Origin: DATNBT01 sp964579765
Lineage (GTDB): Bacteria; Acidobacteriota; Vicinamibacteria; Vicinamibacterales; CAVVIG01
Length of the DNA: 5,206 bases
Direction: 5' to 3'
Assembly (NCBI GenBank): GCA_964579765.1
Contig: CAZOIK010000314.1
Span: forward strand, 1 to 5,206
The notes beneath the pieces are model-generated. The model was not told the DNA's origin. It searched no databases and saw only the letters and a list, made by a program, of their open reading frames with translations. Every line of letters begins with the position of its first letter. Within the stretch, counting starts at the first letter, position 1. The translations under genes were made by a program, and so were the position numbers. Of this stretch, positions 1 through 4,964 are shown in pieces.

Positions 1-935
1 GCGTTGGTGCGGATGTCGAGCACGCCGACCTGCACGCCCTGGTTGGCCGGCAGCTTGGCGAGGAAGTCGATGCCCGCCATGTCGCGGTTGGCGTAGTCGA
101 GGACGAACTCGTCGATGCCCGTGGTGCCGAAGAAGTAGGGCAGCACGGTCTGGTAGCCCTCAGGGTAGTTGGCGCTGAGGATGTCGTTGCCCCACGCGTT
201 GCCGAAGCAGAAGTGCCAGCCGATCTTGGCGTTCACGCCGTCGCAGCACTGCTCGATGCACTCACGAATCCACTTGTAGTCGTCCTTGTTGTTCGTGAAG
301 AGCGGAATCCACGCGCCGAGGTCCTCGATCTGCAGATACGTCGCGCCCGCCTCGACCAGCTCTTTCATCTCGGCGTTGAAGATCGGCGCGAGCGCCATGC
401 TGAGGTCCTTCGCGTTCTTGTAGTGCTTGAAGTAGACGTGCCACGCGAGGTTGATCGGCCCCGCGCCGACCGAGACCTTCACCGGGGCCTTCGCGTGCCG
501 CTTGGCGATCTTGTACAGATCCGCGAGGCGGATCGGGCCGCGCGACACGGGGCCGCTGTTGACGACGCCGCCCCAGTCGGAGAGCAGCTCGACCAGCTTG
601 TTGCGGTCCGCGTCCTTGACGCCGACGACGGAGGGGTGTTCCTCCTTCGCCGGGTCGAAACCCGGGATGCGTTCGTACATGTACCAGCAGAACGCGCCGA
701 TGACGCCGACGTAGTCGTCGTACCACATGTTGCCGTCGGTGACGATGTCGAGGCCGGCGCCTTCCTGGTCGCGGATGATGGTCGCGACCGCATCGTCATA
801 GGCTTCTTCGTGCTTCACTTCCTTGAAGGCGACGCGGATGTCACGTCCGAGCAGCTGCTGCGTGAACCACTGCGGGCGCGGGTACGACCCGACCATCGTC
901 GTGGGAAGGATGGTATCGACAATCTTCGTTGGCAT
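1..935 (-). CDS. MetE-like zinc methyltransferase (cobalamin-independent methionine synthase II-like), 3' end beyond window
   Basis: Reading the minus strand from the ATG at 935-933 gives 311 codons with no stop; the C-terminus lies beyond base 1. The N-terminus has the VGSYPRP signature (residues 15-21) of the PF01717/MetE C-terminal-domain family, followed by DIVTDGN (63-69). WHFC (240-243) supplies the His-x-Cys pair that binds zinc in MetE-type enzymes (His241, Cys243). FVLDYAN (277-283) sits where relatives usually read LEFAN, and GVLDIRTN (304-311) fits the conserved GVVDVK stretch. The last zinc ligand, a Cys in MetE, would lie outside the window. This is a single catalytic domain rather than the roughly 750-residue two-domain MetE. 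The family moves methyl or alkyl groups to or from thiols such as homocysteine or coenzyme M, in the cytoplasm. The actual substrate is unknown; an epoxyalkane:CoM transferase-like role is an alternative. Its divergent placement next to the dehydrogenase genes suggests shared regulation and a demethylation step. Family is confident, substrate is not. Confidence 0.87.
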   Translation of the reverse strand, partial: MPTKIVDTILPTTMVGSYPRPQWFTQQLLGRDIRVAFKEVKHEEAYDDAVATIIRDQEGAGLDIVTDGNMWYDDYVGVIGAFCWYMYERIPGFDPAKEEHPSVVGVKDADRNKLVELLSDWGGVVNSGPVSRGPIRLADLYKIAKRHAKAPVKVSVGAGPINLAWHVYFKHYKNAKDLSMALAPIFNAEMKELVEAGATYLQIEDLGAWIPLFTNNKDDYKWIRECIEQCCDGVNAKIGWHFCFGNAWGNDILSANYPEGYQTVLPYFFGTTGIDEFVLDYANRDMAGIDFLAKLPANQGVQVGVLDIRTN

Positions 936-940
936 TCGAT

Positions 941-945
941 CTCCT
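941..945 (-). promoter_or_regulatory. Ribosome binding site of the MetE-like gene
   Basis: AGGAG on the minus strand lies 5 bases upstream of the ATG at 935-933. This fixes the start of the MetE-like gene. Confidence 0.8.
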
Positions 946-968
946 GAATAAAAGAGTGGCGGGCGGGT

Positions 969-983
969 TCGGATGCTATCCGA
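969..983. promoter_or_regulatory. Palindromic operator candidate in the divergent spacer
   Basis: TCGGATGCTATCCGA is a perfect inverted repeat with 6-base arms and a 3-base centre. It covers the whole predicted -10 box (973-978) of the leftward MetE-like promoter, where a bound repressor would block RNA polymerase. Measured from the possible rightward start at 1028 its centre lies near -52, a position also compatible with activation of the E1 alpha side. No regulator gene is in the window, so the binding family cannot be named. Confidence 0.45.
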
Positions 984-1001
984 GCACGAACTGGACGTCA
1001 A
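973..1001 (-). promoter_or_regulatory. Sigma70-like promoter of the MetE-like gene
   Basis: On the minus strand TTGACG (1001-996; 5 of 6 bases match TTGACA) is followed after exactly 17 bases by TAGCAT (978-973; 4 of 6 match TATAAT). The transcription start would fall near base 966, giving a leader of about 30 bases that contains the AGGAG ribosome binding site. The box matches and the ideal spacing are seen directly; promoter activity is inferred. Confidence 0.55.
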
Positions 1002-1021
1002 GCGTCACGAAAGGTAATAAT
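992..1021 (+). promoter_or_regulatory. Possible rightward promoter, possibly leaderless, for E1 alpha
   Basis: AATAAT (1016-1021; 5 of 6 match TATAAT) lies 18 bases after TGGACG (992-997; 4 of 6 match TTGACA). Transcription would then start about 7 bases beyond the -10 box, at or next to the ATG at 1028, giving a leaderless message. The purine run AAGG at 1011-1014 is 13 bases from the ATG, too far for a convincing ribosome binding site, which fits a leaderless reading. The -35 match is poor, so this is tentative. Confidence 0.35.
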
Positions 1022-1027
1022 CCGCAG

Positions 1028-2023
1028 ATGCCAACTGCACCGAGCAAGCCTGCCGATCTGTCGATTGGGACGGATCGTTTGCTCCACATGTACAGGCAGA
1101 TGGTCGCCATCCGCCTGTTCGAAGAGCGTGTCAACGATCTCTATACCCGTGCGCTGATGCCCGGCCTCGCACATCTATATATAGGTGAGGAAGCGATTGC
1201 GTGCGGCATCTGCGAGGCCCTCCGGAGGGACGACTTCATCACCAGCACGCATCGCGGCCACGGGCACTGCCTCGCCAAGGGCGCGTCGCCCGACCGGATG
1301 TTCGCCGAGCTCCTGGGCAAGGAAGCCGGCTACTGCAAGGGCAAGGGCGGCTCGATGCACATCGCCGATCCGGATACCGGAAATCTGGGAGCCAACGCGA
1401 TCGTCGGCGGCAGCGCCGGCATCGCCACCGGCGCGGCGTACGCGGCGAAATACCTCAAGACCGGCCAGGTCGCGGTCTGCTTCTTCGGCGAAGGCGCCCT
1501 CGGCCAGGGGCTGTTGTACGAGGAGCTGAACCTCGCGCAGCTCTGGAAACTGCCGGTCATCTTCTGCTGCGAGAACAACGGCTACAACGAATACACACAC
1601 TTCTCGGAGTCAACCGCCGGCGACGTCTCGAAGCGGCCCGAGGCGTTCGGCATGCTGACGAAGACCATCGACGGTCAGAACGTCCGCGAGGTGTACACGA
1701 CGGCGAAGGCGCTGATCGATCGCGCGCGCGCCGGCGAGGGCCCGGCGTTCCTGCAGTGCATCACGTACCGCTATCACGGCCACCACGTCGGCGACATCGC
1801 ACGCAGCTACTACCGTCCGAAAGCCGAAGAGCAGGAGTGGGTGAGCGAGCGCGACCCGGTGACGCTGCACGGCGAGTGGATGATGGCCAACAAGGTCGCG
1901 ACGCGCGAGCAGCTGGACAAGATCCAGGCGGATTTGATCAAGGAGATGGACGACGCGATGAACTGGGCGATTAACGCGTCCTACCCCGACCCGAGCAAGG
2001 TGACGGAGGACATCTATGCTTGA
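1028..2023 (+). CDS. Thiamine diphosphate-dependent dehydrogenase E1 component, alpha subunit (acetoin/2-oxoacid dehydrogenase type)
   Basis: This 331-residue protein has a usual length for bacterial E1 alpha. It forms the E1 heterotetramer with the next gene and carries out thiamine diphosphate-dependent decarboxylation or cleavage of a 2-oxoacid or acetoin, feeding the E2 lipoyl arm. Visible motifs are STHRGHGHCLAKG (73-85) and CKGKGGSMHIAD (103-114), then the thiamine diphosphate motif from GEGA (154-157) to ENNGYNEYT (182-190), and the active-site loop HGHHVGD (250-256) followed by YRPK. The HRGHGHCLAKG and GHxVGD wording resembles acetoin dehydrogenase AcoA more than classical pyruvate dehydrogenase, but this does not settle the substrate. 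The diphosphate motif reads GEG instead of GDG, placing Glu at the usual Mg-ligand Asp. The ATG at 1028 was chosen because the family N-terminus (LLHMYRQMVAIRLFEE) begins soon after it. A TTG at 929 would add 33 atypical residues and overlap the divergent promoters. An ATG at 1088 is a shorter alternative. The gene overlaps E1 beta by 8 bases. Confidence 0.93.
   Translation: MPTAPSKPADLSIGTDRLLHMYRQMVAIRLFEERVNDLYTRALMPGLAHLYIGEEAIACGICEALRRDDFITSTHRGHGHCLAKGASPDRMFAELLGKEAGYCKGKGGSMHIADPDTGNLGANAIVGGSAGIATGAAYAAKYLKTGQVAVCFFGEGALGQGLLYEELNLAQLWKLPVIFCCENNGYNEYTHFSESTAGDVSKRPEAFGMLTKTIDGQNVREVYTTAKALIDRARAGEGPAFLQCITYRYHGHHVGDIARSYYRPKAEEQEWVSERDPVTLHGEWMMANKVATREQLDKIQADLIKEMDDAMNWAINASYPDPSKVTEDIYA
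2005..2010 (+). promoter_or_regulatory. Ribosome binding site of E1 beta
   Basis: GGAGGA lies 5 bases before the ATG at 2016, inside the end of the E1 alpha gene. It fixes the start of E1 beta and points to translational coupling of the two subunits. Confidence 0.85.
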
Positions 2024-3017
2024 TACCGCCACCTCCGTCAGGGAGCTCACCTTCGGCGACGCGATCAAGGAAGCGATCGCGCAGGAGATGCGCCGCGATC
2101 CGCGCGTCGTGCTGATGGGCGAAGACGTCGCCGAAGCCGGCACCACGTTCAAGGTGCTCACGGGCCTCGTCGACGAGTTCGGCAAGGACCGCATCATCGA
2201 CACGCCGATTTCCGAAGCCGGCTTCTCCGGCATCGGCGTCGGCGCCGCGATGGCCGGCATGCGGCCGATCGTGGACATCATGTTCGGCGACTTCGCGACG
2301 ATCATCATGGACCAGATGGTCAACCAGGCCGCGAAGATCCACTACATGTCGGGCGGCAAGTGGAAGGTGCCGATGGTCTTCCGGCTGACGATGGGCGCGA
2401 CGCGCCGTTCGGCCGCGCAGCACTCGCAGTCGCTGCACGCCTGGCCGAGCCACATCCCCGGCCTCAAGGTCATCGTCCCCTCGACGCCGTACGACGCGAA
2501 GGGCCTCTTCAAGGCCGCCGTGCGCGACGACAACCCGTGCGTGATCTTCGAGCACAAGATCAGCTATCGCAAGGTGAAGGGCCCGGTGCCGGAAGACGAC
2601 TACGTGCTGCCGCTCGGCGTCGCCGACGTGAAGCGCGAAGGCAAAGACCTGACGATCGTCGCCACCAGCAGCATGGTGCAGGTGGCGCTCGCCGGCGCGA
2701 AGCTGTGCGAGGAGGTCGGCATCGACGTCGAAGTCGTCGATCCGCGGACGATGTGGCCGCTCGACGAGAAGACGCTCATCGAATCGGTGAAGAAGACCTC
2801 GCGCTGCATTGTCATGGACGAAGGCTACGGGCGATACGGCGTGTCGGCGGAGCTCGGTCAGGTCGTGTCGGAGGGCGCGTTCTACTATCTCGACGCGCCG
2901 GTGACGCGCCTGTGCGCGATGCACGTGCCGATTCCGTTCAGCCCGTCGCTCGAGGATTCGACCGTGCCGACGGAGAAAGACGTGGTACGGGTCGCGAAAC
3001 AGCTCTGTAACCGGTGA
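2016..3017 (+). CDS. Thiamine diphosphate-dependent dehydrogenase E1 component, beta subunit
   Basis: This 333-residue protein is the partner of the preceding E1 alpha and has the usual length for the PdhB/AcoB/BkdB family. The N-terminal pyrimidine-binding domain shows MGEDVAEAG (34-42) and TPISEAGFSGIGVGAAMAG (63-81), whose Glu67 is the residue that activates the thiamine aminopyrimidine. It continues through MSGGKWKVP (111-119) to AQHSQSLHAW (134-143) with the conserved active-site His136. The C-terminal transketolase-type domain shows VVDPRTMWPLD (240-250) and DEGYGRYGVSAEL (268-280), and the conserved HVPIPFSPSLE stretch (303-313). All expected catalytic residues are present. The 8-base overlap with E1 alpha and the strong ribosome binding site imply 1:1 synthesis. 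The TGA stop at 3015-3017 is the first part of the long repeat that fills the following junction. Substrate (pyruvate, acetoin, branched-chain or another 2-oxoacid) cannot be read from the sequence. Confidence 0.95.
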   Translation: MLDTATSVRELTFGDAIKEAIAQEMRRDPRVVLMGEDVAEAGTTFKVLTGLVDEFGKDRIIDTPISEAGFSGIGVGAAMAGMRPIVDIMFGDFATIIMDQMVNQAAKIHYMSGGKWKVPMVFRLTMGATRRSAAQHSQSLHAWPSHIPGLKVIVPSTPYDAKGLFKAAVRDDNPCVIFEHKISYRKVKGPVPEDDYVLPLGVADVKREGKDLTIVATSSMVQVALAGAKLCEEVGIDVEVVDPRTMWPLDEKTLIESVKKTSRCIVMDEGYGRYGVSAELGQVVSEGAFYYLDAPVTRLCAMHVPIPFSPSLEDSTVPTEKDVVRVAKQLCNR

Positions 3018-3116
3018 ATTGCAGAATGGCAGAATTGCAGGATTGCGGGATTGATTGCAGGATTGCGCGGGCGGCCGCCAATCCTGCCATTCTGCCATTC
3101 TGCAATCCTGCAATTC
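3016..3116. repeat. Octamer-based inverted repeat filling the E1 beta / M24 junction
   Basis: Two 38-base arms (3016-3053 and 3079-3116) are reverse complements at 32 of 38 positions without gaps; the outer 9 bases (GAATTGCAG / CTGCAATTC) pair perfectly. Each arm is built of imperfect tandem octamers of the form GRATTGCA or GAATGGCA. The 25-base centre holds another unit and ends in the palindrome GGCGGCCGCC (3070-3079). The element starts inside the E1 beta stop codon and ends 2 bases before the GGAGG of the M24 gene, so it is transcribed within the operon. As RNA it would make a long hairpin. It lacks a T-run and does not look like a standard terminator. A mobile or expanding intergenic repeat that may tune mRNA stability or expression of the downstream genes is the likeliest reading. 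Confidence 0.85.
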
Positions 3117-3118
3117 AT

Positions 3119-3123
3119 GGAGG
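3119..3123 (+). promoter_or_regulatory. Ribosome binding site deciding the GTG start of the M24 gene
   Basis: GGAGG lies 6 bases before the GTG at 3130. It favours that start over the in-frame TTG at 3055, which lies inside the repeat, and over the ATG at 3154. Confidence 0.85.
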
Positions 3124-3129
3124 CACGTT

Positions 3130-4470
3130 GTGGCTTTGAAGACTTACGGCACGATGGCGGTCGATTGGGAAGAACGCATCAATTTCGAGCGCCTTCGCAC
3201 GGAGCGCCTGCAGCGCGCGAAGGACGCGCTCGAGAAGTCGGAGCTCGGCGCGCTCCTGTGCTTCGACATGAACAACGTCCGCTATCTCACGGCCACGCAC
3301 ATCGGCACGTGGGCGCAGGACAAGATCAGCCGGTTCACGCTGCTTTCGCGCGGCGCCGAGCCGATTCTCTGGGACTTCGGGTCGGCCGCCCGTCATCATC
3401 AGCTCAACTGCTCGTGGCTCGGCGACCGCAGCCGCGCCGGCATCCCGCTGATGCGCGGCGCGATGTCGCCCGAGATGGGCCGCGCCGAGGACACGGCGAA
3501 GAAGATCAAGGTCGAGCTCGAGAAGCTGAATCTCCACAAGTCGCCGGTCGGCGTGGATGTCGTCGAGCCCGCCGTGCTGTTCGCGCTGCAGAAGGAAGGC
3601 CTGACGATCGTGGACGGCCAGGAGCTGATGAGCAACGTCCGCGTCATCAAGACGCAGGACGAGATCTCGCTCCTCAACCACTCGGCCGCGATGGTCGATG
3701 CCGCCTATCACGATCTGTACAAGGCGATGAAGCCCGGCATGCGCGAGAACGAAGCCGTCGGGCTCGTGGCCAAGCGGCTCTACGATCTCGGATCGGAATA
3801 CGTCGAAGGCGTGAACGCGATCTCGGGCGAGCGCTGCAGCCCGCACCCGCACGTGTTCTCCGACCGCATGCTGCGCCCGGGCGATCCGGTCTACTACGAC
3901 ATCCTGCACTCCTACATGGGCTATCGCACGTGCTACTACCGCACGTTCGCCATCAGCTCGGCGTCCAAGGCGCTCAACGACGCCTACAAGCGCTGCCGCG
4001 ACTATCTGGACGCGGCGATCGAGCTCGTGCGCCCGGGCCGGACGACGGCGGAGATCGCGTCGGTGTGGCCGAAGGCGCAGGAGTTCGGGTTCCCGAACGA
4101 GGAAGCGGCGTTCGCGCTGCAGATGGGCCACGGCATCGGCCTCGCCATCTGGGAGAAGCCGATGATCAGCCGGCTCGTCTCGCTCGAGCACTCGTACGAG
4201 ATCAAGCCGGGCATGGTGTTCGCGCTCGAGACCTTCTGGCCGAGCAAGGACGGCTGGAGCGCGGCGCGCATCGAGGAAGAAGTCGTCGTCACGCCGACCG
4301 GCCACGAAGTGATCACGCGCTTCCCGGCCGAGAAGCTGCTCGTGTGCGGCGCGCCGTACGTCACGGTGAGCGGTCCGCTCGAGACCACGCGCGAGCCGGA
4401 GCCCGAGGCGAACCAGGACGTCGTCAACATGATCGCGGCCTCCGCGAGGTCCGAGGTTGGCGCCCGGTAG
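3130..4470 (+). CDS. M24-family (creatinase/aminopeptidase P fold) enzyme, probably non-peptidase
   Basis: This 446-residue protein has an N-terminal creatinase-like domain (about 20-170, with LLCFDMNNVRYLTATH 42-57 and ILWDFGS 79-85) and a C-terminal 'pita-bread' domain (about 175-405). Against the M24 metal-site pattern Asp, Asp, His, Glu, Glu it has Asp257 (in YYD), Cys268 in GYRTCYYRT exactly 11 residues later, His334 in GHGIGL, Glu367 in ALETF and Glu382 in RIEEE. The second Asp is thus Cys. The second His of the HGxGxxxHE motif is Trp341 (IWEKP). His241 in HPHVFSDR fits the usual proton-shuttle His. The length, the N-terminal wording and the loss of the second His recall DddP, the M24 DMSP lyase, but DddP keeps the Asp. 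Creatinase and ectoine hydrolase are other non-peptidase relatives. Substrate is therefore open; a small osmolyte-type compound is my inference. The tail ARSEVGAR comes from heptamer-repeat DNA. The start is the GTG behind GGAGG. Confidence 0.88.
   Translation: MALKTYGTMAVDWEERINFERLRTERLQRAKDALEKSELGALLCFDMNNVRYLTATHIGTWAQDKISRFTLLSRGAEPILWDFGSAARHHQLNCSWLGDRSRAGIPLMRGAMSPEMGRAEDTAKKIKVELEKLNLHKSPVGVDVVEPAVLFALQKEGLTIVDGQELMSNVRVIKTQDEISLLNHSAAMVDAAYHDLYKAMKPGMRENEAVGLVAKRLYDLGSEYVEGVNAISGERCSPHPHVFSDRMLRPGDPVYYDILHSYMGYRTCYYRTFAISSASKALNDAYKRCRDYLDAAIELVRPGRTTAEIASVWPKAQEFGFPNEEAAFALQMGHGIGLAIWEKPMISRLVSLEHSYEIKPGMVFALETFWPSKDGWSAARIEEEVVVTPTGHEVITRFPAEKLLVCGAPYVTVSGPLETTREPEPEANQDVVNMIAASARSEVGAR
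4445..4458 (+). repeat. Heptamer repeat, two units, at the M24/MOSC junction
   Basis: CGAGGTC-CGAGGTT are two copies of a 7-base unit, the reverse-complement orientation of the CGACCTC units at 4921-4948. It codes for part of the M24 C-terminus. It also supplies GAGGT (4446-4450), 6 bases before the TTG start at 4457, which is the only plausible ribosome binding site of the MOSC gene. Confidence 0.6.
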
Positions 4471-4951
4471 TCTCGTCGCGATTCAGATTGGCCGGCAGGC
4501 CGAGGGGCGGCTCGAGTCCGTCCCCTCGGTCCGCGCGGTTCCGGGCAAGGGCCTCGAAGGCGACAGGTACTTCCGCGGCGAAGGCAGCTTTTCCAACAAT
4601 CCAGGCGGCGGCCGCCAGGTGACGCTGGTCGCCTCCGAGATGATCGACGCGCTCGCGCGCGACCACGGCATTGCGTTGAGCGCGGCGGAGACACGCCGCA
4701 ATCTCGTCACGCAGGGCGTTTCGTTGAATGAGCTTGTCGGCAAGATCTTCCACGTCGGATCGGTACGCATGAAGGGCGTGCGCCTCGCCGAGCCGTGCTC
4801 GCACCTGGAGCGGCTGACCAAGCCGGGCGTGATCAAAGGCCTTGCGCACCGCGCCGGCCTGCGCGCCGATATCCTCGACGAGGGAACGCTGCGCGTCGGC
4901 GATGCGATCTCGGCCGACCCCGACCTCCGACCTCCGACCTCTGACCTCTAG
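4457..4951 (+). CDS. Small stand-alone MOSC-domain protein
   Basis: This 164-residue protein consists almost wholly of a MOSC domain, the fold shared with the C-terminus of molybdenum cofactor sulfurases and thought to carry or transfer sulfur. Supporting motifs are VPGKGLEGDRY (28-38), QVTLVASE (54-61), ETRRNLVTQGVSLNELVGKIFHVG in its usual place (78-101), and EPCSHLERL (112-120) with the conserved Cys114. No cofactor-binding partner domain is attached. The only usable start is the TTG at 4457, which overlaps the M24 gene by 14 bases; no ATG or GTG lies before the conserved domain. The C-terminal residues DLRPPTSDL are encoded by heptamer-repeat DNA, so the natural domain probably ends near residue 153. 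Its place between the M24 gene and E2 suggests a role in the same pathway, perhaps handling a sulfur or metal-sulfur step, but this is inference. Confidence 0.85.
   Translation: MAPGSLVAIQIGRQAEGRLESVPSVRAVPGKGLEGDRYFRGEGSFSNNPGGGRQVTLVASEMIDALARDHGIALSAAETRRNLVTQGVSLNELVGKIFHVGSVRMKGVRLAEPCSHLERLTKPGVIKGLAHRAGLRADILDEGTLRVGDAISADPDLRPPTSDL
4921..4948 (+). repeat. Heptamer tandem repeat, four units, at the end of the MOSC gene
   Basis: Three exact CGACCTC units (4921-4927, 4928-4934, 4935-4941) and one TGACCTC (4942-4948) run directly into the TAG stop at 4949. The unit is in inverted orientation relative to the copies at 4445-4458, so the same repeat family brackets the MOSC gene. It is translated as the MOSC tail. 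Confidence 0.85.
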
Positions 4952-4964
4952 TGGATCACTGACT

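Noticed and set aside
213..947. Plus-strand open frame of 244 codons opposite the MetE-like gene
   Set aside because: The minus strand has the VGSYPRP and WHFC motifs and a good ribosome binding site; the plus frame is Val/Asp/Arg-rich shadow.
929..1027. Upstream in-frame TTG extension of E1 alpha by 33 residues
   Set aside because: It lies within the divergent promoter region, overlaps the start of the MetE-like gene, lacks a ribosome binding site and does not resemble family N-termini.
1971..3113. Long open frame of 380 codons antisense to E1 beta
   Set aside because: Arg/His/Asp-rich low-complexity translation typical of the opposite strand of a GC-rich gene; the sense strand encodes a clear E1 beta.
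3016..3116. Rho-independent terminator or CRISPR-like array
   Set aside because: There is no T-run after the stem, and the units are degenerate octamers without spacers, so neither label fits.
3016..3116. Insertion sequence or MITE remnant
   Set aside because: There is no transposase and no visible target-site duplication, and the arms are internally built of short tandem units rather than a single terminal inverted repeat.
3115..4305. Long open frame of 396 codons antisense to the M24 gene
   Set aside because: Same kind of GC-driven shadow; no family motif seen, and the sense frame is a clear M24 protein.
3051..4622. 523-codon plus-strand frame overlapping the M24 gene
   Set aside because: Arg/Gly/Ala-rich out-of-frame translation across a well-supported gene.
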